Below the pieces are notes generated by a model, which ran no database searches, was not told the origin of the DNA, and was given only the letters and a program-made list of their open reading frames with translations. Below are positions 18,862-27,493 of a DNA stretch of 64,000 nucleotides, in pieces. Within the stretch, counting starts at the first letter, position 1; each line of letters opens with the position of its first letter. Both the position numbers and the translations under genes were made by a program. Origin of the DNA: Micromonospora sp. WMMD1082 (GTDB taxonomy: Bacteria; Actinomycetota; Actinomycetes; Mycobacteriales; Micromonosporaceae); the NCBI RefSeq assembly GCF_029626175.1, contig NZ_JARUBM010000002.1, positions 1,302,001 to 1,366,000 on the forward strand, given 5' to 3'.

Positions 18862-19137
18862 TCACGGCCGTCCAGCAGCGTGGTCGACGCCCCGCGCAGC
18901 CTGGGCGTGCAGGTCATCGAGGCTCAGATCAAGGGCGGCAGCTAGACGGGCAATCGTCAGGAACGCCGGCGTCGCGACGCGGCCACCTTCCAGGCTGCGA
19001 ACCGTGTCGATAGCAACCATCGACTCCCGCGCGAGGTCGGGCGCCGAGCAGCTGCGCTCTTGGCGCCGGGCGGCGATAAGCACCCCGAGCCGTCGTCCGT
19101 GCTCTCGATCTTCCGTCCGTGTTGCCTTGCGGCTCAT
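18862..19137 (-). CDS. XRE-family helix-turn-helix regulator
   Basis: A 91-aa single-domain DNA-binding protein. Residues 15-75 form the helix-turn-helix: GRRLGVLIAARRQERSCSAP, then DLARESMVAIDTVRSLEGGR and PAFLTIARLAAALDLSLDDL. This is full length for small XRE repressors. The start at ATG 19137 faces an AT-rich stretch (TACCGTTAATAATACATG, partly palindromic) that likely holds its promoter and possibly its own operator. It is followed on the same strand by a hypothetical gene it may control. Confidence 0.85.
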   Translation of the reverse strand: MSRKATRTEDREHGRRLGVLIAARRQERSCSAPDLARESMVAIDTVRSLEGGRVATPAFLTIARLAAALDLSLDDLHAQAARGVDHAAGRP

Positions 19138-19319
19138 ACCGTTAATAATACATGTATTCTTATCTCCCCTCGCCGGTCGGTTCCACCGACGCGTTCAGGC
19201 TGTGGGCCGGACGAGGCGGTCAGGTCCACCGGAGGCACTCGCGAGAATTCGATCGAGGCAGCAGTCTGGTCGCGGCAGTCAGACCTGCTCGATCGAGCGT
19301 CGCTCGACGGGGGCGCGTT

Positions 19320-20078
19320 GTGGACCAGTTGCCGCTGGTCAACCCGCCTGCGTTCGTCCTCGGTGTGAGGCATGGCATCGTGGCTCAGGTGGACTGCGTG
19401 GTGTGGTGGGCCCGCATCGACGACTACCGGCCGGAGTTGGACTCACTGTTGTCTCCGGTGGAGAGCGCGCGGGCCGCTCGGCTGCGGCAGCCCGAGGACC
19501 GCGTTCGCCAGGTGCTGGGCGCGGCACTGCTGCGGCTCGCCGCGGCCTCCCAGACCGAAGCGTCGGCCGGCGCAGTGGTCGTCGACCGTACTTGCTCCCG
19601 GTGTGCGGAGGCGCACGGGCGGCCGACGCTGCCGGGTACTGGGCTACACGCGTCCATTACGCATTCCGGTGGGCTGGTTGGCCTGGCGCTGACCCGGGCC
19701 GCGCCGGTCGGACTCGACGTCGAGCGGGTCTCCGGCATCGACATCGAAGGGCTCAGCCCCAGCGTCCTGCACGCCTCGGAGCGAGCCGAGTCGCCGAACC
19801 CGTCGGGCTTCTTGACCTACTGGACTCGCAAGGAGGCGGTGGTCAAGACCACCGGCGACGGCCTCAACACCGCGCTGGCCGACGTGCAGGTGACGGGCCC
19901 GATGGATCCGGCGGCGCTCCTGTCGTACCCGGGTCGCGCACGTCTGCCGGCGTACCTGGCAGACCTGCACCCGGCGGAGGGCTACCGCGCAGCAGTGGCG
20001 ATCCTGACCGCCGCCCCGGTTGGCGTGCTTGAACGTCCAGCGTCGCGACTCCTCTGCGCTCTCCCGTTCTCGCCGTAA
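19320..20078 (+). CDS. 4'-phosphopantetheinyl transferase, Sfp type
   Basis: A 252-aa enzyme that transfers the phosphopantetheine arm of CoA to a carrier-protein serine. The signature motifs are present: ITHSGGLVGLALTRAAPVGLDVERV near residues 110-135 (CoA and Mg2+ binding Asp/Glu) and FLTYWTRKEAVVKTTGDGL near residues 165-185 (catalytic W-x-x-K-E-A). An N-terminal SPVESARAARLRQPEDRVRQVLGAALLR helix is typical. I chose GTG 19320 because the frame upstream has poor composition. No carrier-protein, NRPS or PKS gene is present in the window, so it probably serves clusters elsewhere. Confidence 0.88.
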   Translation: MDQLPLVNPPAFVLGVRHGIVAQVDCVVWWARIDDYRPELDSLLSPVESARAARLRQPEDRVRQVLGAALLRLAAASQTEASAGAVVVDRTCSRCAEAHGRPTLPGTGLHASITHSGGLVGLALTRAAPVGLDVERVSGIDIEGLSPSVLHASERAESPNPSGFLTYWTRKEAVVKTTGDGLNTALADVQVTGPMDPAALLSYPGRARLPAYLADLHPAEGYRAAVAILTAAPVGVLERPASRLLCALPFSP

Positions 20079-20365
20079 TCCTGCCGGGAGGCGCGCGCAT
20101 CGGCCCAATGGCGACGAAGCCGGCAGCCACGGTAGCCGCGTGAGTGCGAGCGCCGCGGCAGATGCTTGTCGCGGCCGGCCAGGCAAAGATCAACGGTCAC
20201 ATCCTGATGCCGTGCCCGCTCCGGCGCCGCTGGGCGAGCCGGGACGGGGTTGCTTGCGAGATCCACGCATTTGGCCGCCATGTCGGCGTCGGTCGATACC
20301 CTTGCAGAGCGCGGATGCAGCTCGGCCGATTCCGGCCGAGCACGAGGACCGCCACCGGGGGACCA

Positions 20366-21637
20366 GTGACCCAACCAGTCTGGGAGCAACTCGACCCGCT
20401 CGCCATGAACGACGGGGTGTACTACGTGCCGGCCGCAGTCGAGTTGCAGCCCCGCCTTCCGGACTGGGGTCAGCCCGACAAGCCCGCTCTACGCGAGCGC
20501 CTGGCGAACGATCGACCCCACGGCATCCGCGGCCAGAAGCTGCTCTGCCTGCTCTGCATGCGCCACCGAGGCCAGAACGGGCTCGGTCGGTCGCCGGTCT
20601 GGATGACGCTGGTGGAGGGGCAGCACGGCCAGGTGTTCCGGCACGAGGACGGTCGCTCACCGCACCCGGAACACGAGCCCGAGACCGACACTCACAAGGC
20701 GCTCAAGGAGCGCAAGGCCCGCACGCGGCGGTCCGTCGGCGGCGACGTCAAACTCGAAGTGTGGCGACCGCGCGCCCGCCGTCGGCCCGACGTCGTGGCG
20801 GTCGGCCCCCTCCTGACCGTGGCCGGCGAGGTCCAGCACTCCAAGGTCGCCCCAGGTGACATCCGGGCCCGGCAAAAGGCTCTCCACAAGGCGGGCGACC
20901 GAGTGGTGTGGACCACCGACCGCAGCGCCGACAACATCGCGTTCCTCCACCCGGTGCCGCACCTGTCCGTGCCCGCTCTCAGCGACTATCGCCTGTACTT
21001 GACCGAGCCCCGGCTTGAGATCGGCGCGGGCGCCATCACGTTCGAGGCGCAGCGATGCGGGTGGGCGGACCTCTGGACCGGCACGAACCGCTGCCCGGTC
21101 ACCCGCAAGGCCGTGCCGTGCGGGTGCCTGCACCTCTACCCGACCTTTAACCCCCGCAGTTACAGCCGCGAGAAGGCCGCCACCACCGCAGTGTTCCCGT
21201 GCGGCCCGCGCCCGCACCTGGACCACCTGCTGGAGGGCATCCTGCAGGGGTCGTGGTTGCCGTATCGGCACCGTGACCGAGTTACCTGGATCCCCGCGAC
21301 CTCCCACATGGAGGTCGTCGCCGAGCGGGGCGGGACCCTGGAGTTGGCCGAGGGCAGAAGCGCCCCACGCTGCGACCGGACGAACGAACGAGCCTGCGAA
21401 CGCCGAGCCGGAGCGGTCGCCGCCCAGAGCGAGGCACCCGAGGCGGAGAACCTGTCCCCGTGCTGCGGCGAGAGGCCGCCCGGGCGTGCCGGGCAGCCGC
21501 TGGTTCCCGCCTGCATGCTCTGCCGGAACTCCCCGACGTACTACGGAGAGACGAACTTGACCGGGAAGCGACCCGGGCCTGACGACCCAACCGCGCCGTC
21601 TGCGCCCCGCCATCGCTCAGCGTTATCAAGGTCGTGA
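20366..21637 (+). CDS. CoiA-like PD-(D/E)XK nuclease with zinc ribbons
   Basis: About 423 residues from GTG 20366, which has GGGGGA just upstream. The central part HKALKERKARTRRSVGGDVK, then RRPDVVAVGPLLTVAGEVQHSK, resembles the CoiA-type PD-(D/E)XK core (acidic residue in RRPDVV, ExQ in GEVQ), followed by ALHKAGDRVVWTTDRSADN. The N-terminal CLLCMRH and C-terminal CDRTNERACERR, CCGERPP and ACMLCRN look like zinc-binding knuckles. Related proteins are frequent on actinobacterial integrative elements. Competence-like or defence roles are possible; nuclease activity is inferred. Confidence 0.65.
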   Translation: MTQPVWEQLDPLAMNDGVYYVPAAVELQPRLPDWGQPDKPALRERLANDRPHGIRGQKLLCLLCMRHRGQNGLGRSPVWMTLVEGQHGQVFRHEDGRSPHPEHEPETDTHKALKERKARTRRSVGGDVKLEVWRPRARRRPDVVAVGPLLTVAGEVQHSKVAPGDIRARQKALHKAGDRVVWTTDRSADNIAFLHPVPHLSVPALSDYRLYLTEPRLEIGAGAITFEAQRCGWADLWTGTNRCPVTRKAVPCGCLHLYPTFNPRSYSREKAATTAVFPCGPRPHLDHLLEGILQGSWLPYRHRDRVTWIPATSHMEVVAERGGTLELAEGRSAPRCDRTNERACERRAGAVAAQSEAPEAENLSPCCGERPPGRAGQPLVPACMLCRNSPTYYGETNLTGKRPGPDDPTAPSAPRHRSALSRS

Positions 21638-21971
21638 TCGGCGCTAACCGCCGCCCTGCTACCGCACCATCTCGATGTAGTACCGAGCCCGCCTCGAACG
21701 GAGCCCGCGGGAGTCAACGAGGCGCAATCAGGCCAGGACGTGATGTCACCGACACTGAAGCTTCCGCGTTGGATCGACTCGGCTTCGGCATCCCAGCGTC
21801 AAGATCAGCAAAGCTTGACGGACGCAGCTGACTACGCGTCGATGGGGTCGACCCGAGACCACATCAGATGGGCAGTCAGAGAGGTTTATTGACATATGAG
21901 CGATTTATACACAAACTCTTATCAGACGCGCGCCCGTCGGGCACGCGCCACGGCCATCGTAGGATCTGGTC
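21638..21971. promoter_or_regulatory. Intergenic region with AT-rich promoter of the methyltransferase
   Basis: The last 90 bp turn sharply AT-rich. TTGACA at 21889-21894 is a consensus -35 hexamer followed by GATTTATACACAAACT, though no ideal -10 at 17 bp is evident. Downstream, GCGCGCCCGTCGGGCACGCGC (around 21930-21951) can form a strong hairpin in the 5' leader just before the start codon at 21972. The rest of the region shows no gene. Confidence 0.35.
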
Positions 21972-22560
21972 ATGATCCCGGCATCCAACACCGACCCGCT
22001 AGGGTCGCTCACGGCAGAGGTGCGCGAGGGAGATGCCTACGATTTGATGGCAAAACTTCCTCCGGCGTCTATTGACCTGATAATCACGTCGCCTCCTTAC
22101 TGGGGACTCAGGGCATACGGACTTGACCACAATGAGGAAGTTCTCGAAGAATGGATTGCCGAGGGCAACGATAAGGCGAAATGCCCCCCTTACGACTGGT
22201 ACCGCGTTCACGGTGGAGTCCTGGGGCTTGAACCTCTGCCAGAGTGGTTCGTTGCCCACCTCGTCGAGATACTTCAGCGGGGCGCGGCAGCACTGAAGCC
22301 ACGCGGAAGCATGTGGGTAAACATCGGAGACACGTATTTCGCACGCTGGTCGAGCATTCGGTCAAATGGCCGGCAGGGCCTAGGCAACAACCCTCGGACT
22401 CGCCGCAAGACACCAATGGGCGGATTCCGCCAGGAAAAACAACTCCTTATGATTCCCGCTCGTTTTGCTATCGCAATGCAGGACCTGCGCTGGATCTTGC
22501 GAAACGACCTTATTTGGGAAAAGCGGAATGTCCCCCCGCGACCCGAGAAGGATCGACTAA
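21972..22560 (+). pseudogene. DNA methyltransferase (DNA_methylase N4/N6 type), N-terminal part
   Basis: Starts at ATG 21972. The catalytic motif IV reads LIITSPPYWGLRAYG (SPPY, the N4-cytosine/N6-adenine type). It is followed by EILQRGAAALKPRGSMWVNIGDTY, QEKQLLMIPARFAIAMQDLR and WILRNDLIWEKRNVPPRPEKDR. In this family the SAM-binding FxGxG motif (VLDPFSGSG) lies C-terminal, and it is absent: similarity ends at DRLRL near 22560, after which the frame is non-homologous to 22685. The gene is therefore truncated and inactive. Its low GC marks it as recently acquired. Confidence 0.8.
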
Positions 22561-22734
22561 GGCTCGATTGCGACGGACGCAGCATCACTTTCCCACTTCG
22601 CGTTGGACACCGCACCGGCCGCCGCGCTAGCGGAAGGCGGCTCGGCCGACCGAATTATAACAACGCTTCAGAACAAACTATATAGGCGACTCCCTCTTAA
22701 CATTCATGGACAGGCAAGTTTGTTCGATACCTGA
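22561..22734 (+). pseudogene. C-terminal remnant fused behind the broken methyltransferase
   Basis: In another frame, directly after a TAA at 22558-22560, 57 codons stay open to a TGA at 22734. They encode GSIATDAASLSHFALDTAPA, then EGGSADRIITTLQNKLYRRL and NIHGQASLFDT. Composition and the natural-looking tail suggest the C-terminus of a separate protein brought next to the methyltransferase by a deletion. I cannot identify the parent gene. Confidence 0.4.
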
Positions 22735-22816
22735 TTCTTGATCGTTTCAGGTGGCTGAGGCGGTACTCAAGGGCTGGGTGCCGCCGGTAGGCCCATCGGC
22801 CCTGGAGACCGGCGCC

Positions 22817-23704
22817 TCAGGTGCTCCTTACCTGCGCTGAGCAAGCGTTCGAGCAGATCCCATCACGAATCTGGATCACCCGCTCGTCCGACAGCCTTGC
22901 CAGCCGGGCCAGCTCGGCCGGGCCGGTGCTGGCCGGCAGCTTCCGGATGGTGGTGTCTCTGGCGCGGATCAGCGCCGTGCGACGGGCGTCCAGGTGCCGT
23001 GCCTCGCCGGCGAGGTTGGCCACCAGCTTCGGGTTGGCCTCTTCCTTCGTGGTCTTGCGCTCGTGCGGGTACAGGTCACGCACCGCTGCGCCGGCCAAGC
23101 GGGCGGCTTGGCGCTTGGTCCAGCCGGCGTGCACGGTTAGTGCGGCGGCAGCTCGGTTTCGGCGCTGTACCAGGTCGGCATGCCGGCTGGCGAGTTCACG
23201 GATCTGCGCGGCGGCCGCCGCGATCAGCGCGGAGGGTTCGTCCGGCAGGTCCAGCGCGATCTCCGGCTTCGCCTCGCAGTAGGACGTTTTCTCCAGCTCC
23301 TTGGCCTGCTTGTAGAGGGCCCACAGTTCCCGCACGTCGTGCTGGGCGAGCAGCAGTGCTTCCTCGGCGTTTGCCTCCGGCTGGCGGCGTGGCCGGGCGG
23401 CGTTTTCGACGGCCTTCCGTACAGCGGCGACCTTCGAGGGGCGCCCGTAGATGGAGATGCAGAGCTGCGTGAGCGTCCAAGCGTGGTGACTGTGCAGGCC
23501 AGCGGCGGCAGTGTCGCGTACTGCGAGGGCACGGCGGTGCGCGGCACGCAGCTCTCCAGCGAGCATCCTCGCCTGGGTGGTGCGGATCGGGCCGGCGGGT
23601 GCGCCGCTCGCTGTGGTTAGTCGGCGCGCGTACGCCTCGATCTCGATCGTCATCCGCGGTGGCATAGCTATCGTCATGAGGTTCCATGGCTCGCGATGTG
23701 CCAC
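22817..23704 (-). CDS. Hypothetical protein with three HTH-like repeats
   Basis: A 295-aa soluble helical protein; the real start may be the third methionine (MTIEIEAYARRL). Three segments share a pattern of a charged RxRD/RRNR helix, a helix-turn-helix and a following basic stretch: around residues 57-95 (ALAVRDTAAAGLHSHHAWTL, TQLCISIYGRPSKVAAVRKA), 180-215 (LVQRRNRAAAALTVHAGWTK, RQAARLAGAAVRDLYPHERK) and 245-285 (ALIRARDTTIRKLPASTGPA, LARLARLSDERVIQIRDGI). This suggests tandem DNA-binding modules. No known family was recognised. It is convergent with the broken methyltransferase. Confidence 0.65.
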   Translation of the reverse strand: MAHREPWNLMTIAMPPRMTIEIEAYARRLTTASGAPAGPIRTTQARMLAGELRAAHRRALAVRDTAAAGLHSHHAWTLTQLCISIYGRPSKVAAVRKAVENAARPRRQPEANAEEALLLAQHDVRELWALYKQAKELEKTSYCEAKPEIALDLPDEPSALIAAAAAQIRELASRHADLVQRRNRAAAALTVHAGWTKRQAARLAGAAVRDLYPHERKTTKEEANPKLVANLAGEARHLDARRTALIRARDTTIRKLPASTGPAELARLARLSDERVIQIRDGICSNACSAQVRST

Positions 23705-24538
23705 CCCGAACCAGGTGACGGCTTAAGGTGTATCACGCATTAACACTGGTGGCGGATCTTCGCCCCATCAGACAAGGCCCATCCGCCCTCCGGCCGACAG
23801 GATCACCGGCCGTCGCAGCCCGGCGGCGGATCGCCACTGCGGACCGCCACTGCCGCTCGGCACCGGAAACTCGTGGGTGAGCGAGCTCATCGCCGTCGGT
23901 GGCGCTGGTCTGTCGGCGGTCGAGATTGCCCGACGACACGCCCATGTTCGCGGCCGTGGCCGAGGAGCCGGGCGCTCCGACTCCTCGTCAAAGTGATTAG
24001 TGCGGAGGCTCGGCCATGACGGCCTGGTAGCGGCGTTCATGCTGGCCGGACGGTTACGGACAGCAAGAACGCTTTCGGGGTGGCGCGAGTTCGGGATGCA
24101 TGCGTAGGTCGGACCTCAGGTGCTGTCGGTACCCATGCCGGGTTTCCGGCCGGTGCGGCACGCCTTCCACACACCCCAAAGTGTGGCACCATTTCGGCTA
24201 GTACATCGACTGCGGCGCCGCCAGCAGGACTTAAGCTTAACGAGTTGGAGCCGCTATGGACACGCTCGAAGTTCCTGGTTCACCGCAGACGCGAAAACGG
24301 TGCCGGGTATCGCACACACACGCTGCCCGGCCCGACAAACACACCCCCGCACGCACCTCGCCCTACCCCTCCGACCTGGATCTATAGACACTTGCACATA
24401 TCTCCAAGTCCGTGCGACGCAACTTCCACGCACCGGCACCCTAGTTCCAACCCGAGCCCCCCGCGCGTTACCGTCTCCATCGCACGGTCCCCCCACTGCG
24501 GTCGCCGGATTCCGACGTAGATGGAGGGAGGTGACGAG
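23705..24538. other. Gene-poor region
   Basis: About 830 bp without a supportable gene. Frames on both strands have poor composition and no ribosome binding sites. A short plus-strand stretch at about 23877-23998 (VSELIAVGGAGLSAVEIARR) could be a remnant of an HTH protein. The sequence becomes less GC-rich from about 24180 on, before a small membrane-peptide gene. Confidence 0.4.
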
Positions 24539-24661
24539 TTGGGAGCAGAACGAGAGGACCACGCCCCCGACCGTAAGACCGCACGGCTGTACGCCTGGGC
24601 GGCTCTTATCGGTGCGCTGGCCACTCTTGTAGGCGCCCTGACGGGCTGGATCCCCACCTGA
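24539..24661 (+). CDS. Small single-pass membrane peptide
   Basis: A 40-codon frame starting at TTG 24539, seven bases after a strong GGAGGGAGGTGA ribosome binding site; an in-frame ATG at 24521 (46 aa) lies inside that site and is less likely. The product has a charged N-terminus (GAEREDHAPDRKTARLY) and one hydrophobic helix AWAALIGALATLVGALTGWI ending in PT. This looks like a membrane toxin peptide or small regulatory subunit, but function is unknown. A GC-rich hairpin follows 17 bp after the stop. Confidence 0.5.
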   Translation: MGAEREDHAPDRKTARLYAWAALIGALATLVGALTGWIPT

Positions 24662-24677
24662 CAGCGAGCAGCTGGCA

Positions 24678-24691
24678 GGCGGGAACCCGCC
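24678..24691 (+). terminator. Hairpin after the small membrane peptide
   Basis: GGCGGGAACCCGCC is a perfect GC-rich hairpin (5-bp stem, GAAC loop) 17 bp downstream of the small ORF's stop. There is no T-run after it, as is common for actinobacterial terminators, so termination is plausible but unproven. Confidence 0.3.
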
Positions 24692-25173
24692 GGTGGATCG
24701 GTCGCCGCGTCGTTTCCGAGGCGGAGCGGCGGCCGGTCCCTCGCACGCGACGATAGGTCGCGCGAACGCGGCCGACTCTAACGCTCGCAGGTCAGCCGTC
24801 GAAACCCATCCGGCGCTTACTTTCCGGTGAGTGCACACCAGCGCACCCAGTAGACAGGTCCGCACCGCCGATCGGACAGCCGCTGATAACCGCACGATGT
24901 CCTGCGCAGTGCCGCCTAGGTTGAGGCCAGCGAGCTTGACGCCGGACGCTGGAACCCCATTCAGCGGTACAGCCTCTCCGCAGTTTGCGGGATATCGGGC
25001 AGCGTAGCGACGCGACCTGGAGTGCTCAAGGCGGCGGCGCGGCCGGCGGCCGGATCCTGTTGGGCATCGTCTTTGCCGGACCGGAGCTGCCCCCATGCAC
25101 CCGCTACAGCTCCGGGGGACGTGCAGGTAGGCCATCTGTTCCGTCGACGTCCTCGGATGGACCGGTGGATCAG
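24692..25173. other. Gene-poor region
   Basis: About 480 bp. A minus-strand frame is open across it with partly protein-like composition (KLAGLNLGGTAQDIVRLSAA), but it has Cys/Arg-rich ends, no ribosome binding site and overlaps the tail of the Nudix gene. I do not call a gene; it may hold a decayed coding sequence. Confidence 0.35.
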
Positions 25174-25605
25174 TCATACAGGCGTCCCAGCAGGGCACCT
25201 TGGCCGGACTTAAGGATGTACGCGGCTTCCAGCGGGATCGAGAAGCACTCGAAACGGGCGGGCTCCTGGTTCCCGTCGTGGTCCTCCTGGCTGTTCCACC
25301 GGTCAGGGGTCGCCTCGGCCAACTCCAGGTGGGAGACGTGCCGGCGCTGGACCTCGAACCGGTGAGGGGCTCATGTCGTACTGCGTCTCACCGAGCTTCC
25401 GCACGATGGCGAAGCTCGTCAGGTCCGTCTCTTCCCGGGCCTCGCGAAGCGCCGCCGCCTCCGGTGTCTCATCCTCGCGGATGCTGCCGGCCGGGACCTG
25501 GATGCCGACCTCCTCGTAGCTGTAGTCGGTGTGCCGGAAGACCAGCAGCTTCCCGTCGCGCACGACATGGCACACGACCTTGTCTCGGGTGACCCTCTCA
25601 GGCAC
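25174..25605 (-). pseudogene. Nudix hydrolase with a frameshift
   Basis: Starts at GTG 25605 after GAGGAG. The Nudix box is complete: GSIREDETPEAAALREAREET (G-x5-E-x7-REAREE). Core strands VVCHVVRDGKLLVFRHTDYS and LGETQYDMSP precede a break near 25364. In the original frame the protein would run to a stop at 25303 with a Pro-rich tail, but the shifted frame gives RFEVQRRHVSHLELAEATPD, then RWNSQEDHDGNQEPARFECF and AAYILKSGQGALLGRLYD up to 25174, clearly the real C-terminus. One extra base (C CCT CAC) explains it. Unless it is a sequencing error, the product lacks its C-terminal third. Confidence 0.8.
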
Positions 25606-25658
25606 GCGATACTCCTCTCGTTGTGGCCGCAAGCGCGCCTCGGCATGGTCTCGAACGT

Positions 25659-26102
25659 TCAGAGGTCGGTGATGTCGTAGGTGTCCCACCATGAGGGGCG
25701 GTGTTTCCGTAGAGTTCCGGCGACTCGGGTCAGTAGCAGCCAGTTGCCGTTCAGGATCAGCGCGGCGTCTTCGGGGCGGCCGGCGAGCACGCGGGCCACA
25801 GCCGTGACCATGTTCGGTGTCGCGGCGGGCAGGAAGTCGTCCTTGGGCATGTGGAAGACGATGTTGACGTAGGTGTCGGGTTCCCATTCCCACTGGGAGC
25901 CGTCGTCGTCTTCGGCGTCGAGGTAGCCGTTGCTGCCGGCGTAGATGCTGAGGCTGTACCCAGACGTGTGCGCAAGGTCCGCGCCCAGCAGTCGGGGGTA
26001 GCCGGGTCGAATCGACTCGTCAACGCCGTTCGGGGCGGCGAGTTCGGCCACCTGTTCCAGCGGGATGGGGCCCGCCAGCGTCAGTCGGTACTCGATAGCC
26101 AC
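25659..26102 (-). CDS. SitI3-like immunity protein
   Basis: A 147-aa protein beginning MAIEYRLTLAGPIPLEQVAE, with GADLAHTSGYSLSIYAG, YVNIVFHMPKDD and AALILNGNWLLLTRVAG. This resembles SitI3 family proteins, immunity factors of polymorphic toxins in actinobacteria and myxobacteria. It follows the tRNase toxin tip by 15 bp on the same strand, the expected place of its neutralising partner. Pairing with this particular toxin is inferred from position. Confidence 0.68.
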   Translation of the reverse strand: MAIEYRLTLAGPIPLEQVAELAAPNGVDESIRPGYPRLLGADLAHTSGYSLSIYAGSNGYLDAEDDDGSQWEWEPDTYVNIVFHMPKDDFLPAATPNMVTAVARVLAGRPEDAALILNGNWLLLTRVAGTLRKHRPSWWDTYDITDL

Positions 26103-26117
26103 GTGCTGCCTGCCTTC

Positions 26118-26516
26118 TCAGTCTCGCCGGACGATTTGAATGATCTCACCGCTGCGGGTCACCGCCGTCAGTTCTTTGAGCTGGCGGATTGGCCAGTCGT
26201 CGAACTGTTTCTGCAGGGCGCCGAGGTCGCCGCGCCAGTCCCGCAGGTTCAGCGCCACGCGTTGGGTCTGCTGGCTGGCCACTTTTGCCGACACCTCCGT
26301 CCAGATCCCACGCACGGCCTTGCCCGGGGTCGGGGAGTAGCAGTCGAAGACGTGCCCCTCTATCAGGTAGTCCGGGTCCTTGTCCGGCTTCCCGACGTCG
26401 CCGGTGTTCTGCCGCGCCTCGGCGATCTCCCGCCTGGTCGGGTTCTGGTGGACCCGGTAACCCTTGCCAGCGACCGTGTCGGCACACCCGTTCTCCAACT
26501 CCAGTGAACGTCGCAC
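26118..26516 (-). CDS. CdiA-type tRNase toxin domain (orphan tip)
   Basis: A 132-aa protein matching the C-terminal tRNA-nuclease domain of CdiA toxins: RRSLELENGCADTVAGKGYR, VHQNPT, GKPDKDPDYLIEGHVFDCYS, SAKVASQQTQRVALNLRD and a final QLKELTAVTRSGEIIQIVRR. I use GTG 26516 as start. The frame stays open upstream with a Pro/Gly-rich linker (TRQPTGALGGSPTGPRTRIP) but no start codon, as if this were the tail of a larger toxin whose N-terminus was lost. It lies between a helical partner gene and an immunity gene. Confidence 0.72.
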   Translation of the reverse strand: MRRSLELENGCADTVAGKGYRVHQNPTRREIAEARQNTGDVGKPDKDPDYLIEGHVFDCYSPTPGKAVRGIWTEVSAKVASQQTQRVALNLRDWRGDLGALQKQFDDWPIRQLKELTAVTRSGEIIQIVRRD

Positions 26517-26707
26517 TTCTGCGTCCTCTCGTGGTGGGATGCGGGTTCGGGGGCCGGTCGGTGATCCGCCGAGAGCACCAGTGGGTTGACGGGTCCACGG
26601 GCTGCCACGTTCATCGGATGTGCCACCACCAAGGATGGGAGATTGGAGGCTCGGGGCACGTGTGGCGGAAGGGATCGGGCTGGTCGGTACGTGACCGCCA
26701 GCCCCGC

Positions 26708-27235
26708 TCAGTTTCCCGAGGACCCGAGCTGTCGCGCTTCGGCGATCGCCGCTTCTACGTGCTGCCGGCCGGTGCCGATGCGCTGGACCACCAGCACCAA
26801 GACCTGCTTGATGCTCTCCAACGCCTGCAACAGCGGCCCGGGCTGTCCACCCTGCAAGATCATGGTGACGAGTTGCTGTGCCTCACCGACCTGTTTGATC
26901 ACCCCCGACGCCGAGTCACGGGCGCTGCCCATCGCGGCCTGCACAGGTGTGAGCCCGGAGATCGTCTCCTGTGGGGTGGCTTGCTGCGGGACCGCTGTGG
27001 TGGTCTTGGTCGCCTCAGCGATTGAACCGGAGAGGCTGCCCAGGCCGCCCTGGATCGCCGTGACTGCGCCGCCTACCCGGGTTATTCCCGCCGCCACGGC
27101 GGCAAAGCCTGACCCCGCTGCCCGCATCGACACCTCCTGCACCTGCCTGTCGGCTGCGGCTGCCAGCCCCTGCGCGCGCTCGACACCCGCCATCAGCGCA
27201 CGGAGTTCACCGGTGATCCTGTCGATGTGCGACAT
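26708..27235 (-). CDS. Helical protein of a toxin-associated actinobacterial family (DUF6244-like)
   Basis: A 175-aa all-helical protein from ATG 27235 (MSHIDRITGELRALMAGVER), with GGAAGG upstream. Features are AGSGFAAVAAGITRVGGAVT, ISGLTPVQAAMGSARDSASG, LQGGQPGPLLQALESIKQVL and the terminal EARQLGSSGN. I recall this as an actinobacterial family of unknown function (probably DUF6244) encoded directly upstream of WXG-like or toxin genes. The arrangement here (helical protein, toxin tip, immunity) fits a secretion partner or adaptor role. The exact DUF name is from memory. Confidence 0.6.
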   Translation of the reverse strand: MSHIDRITGELRALMAGVERAQGLAAAADRQVQEVSMRAAGSGFAAVAAGITRVGGAVTAIQGGLGSLSGSIAEATKTTTAVPQQATPQETISGLTPVQAAMGSARDSASGVIKQVGEAQQLVTMILQGGQPGPLLQALESIKQVLVLVVQRIGTGRQHVEAAIAEARQLGSSGN

Positions 27236-27493
27236 GTGACCCGCCTTCCGATCGAGGACAGCAAAAGGGTGCTCGGCCGCTGAAACTACCGCTCCTCGTC
27301 GCGGCCACCACAGACCCTCGATAGCAGGCCCAGCCGCGAACCGTGACGTGGCGGGGAGGTGCAGGCTCGGGACAAGCCGCCCCACGTCTGCATAGCGGGC
27401 CAGAAGCGGCACCCCGCACCCGCCTGCTCAGCGACTGGGCGCTGAGCACAGCCACCTGTGGTGAGCCGACAGGCGCACCGCAAATCGTCCAGG

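Noticed and set aside
24254..25198. 314-codon minus-strand frame
   Set aside because: Only a central stretch looks protein-like; ends are Cys/Arg-rich, there is no ribosome binding site, and it overlaps the true Nudix C-terminus.
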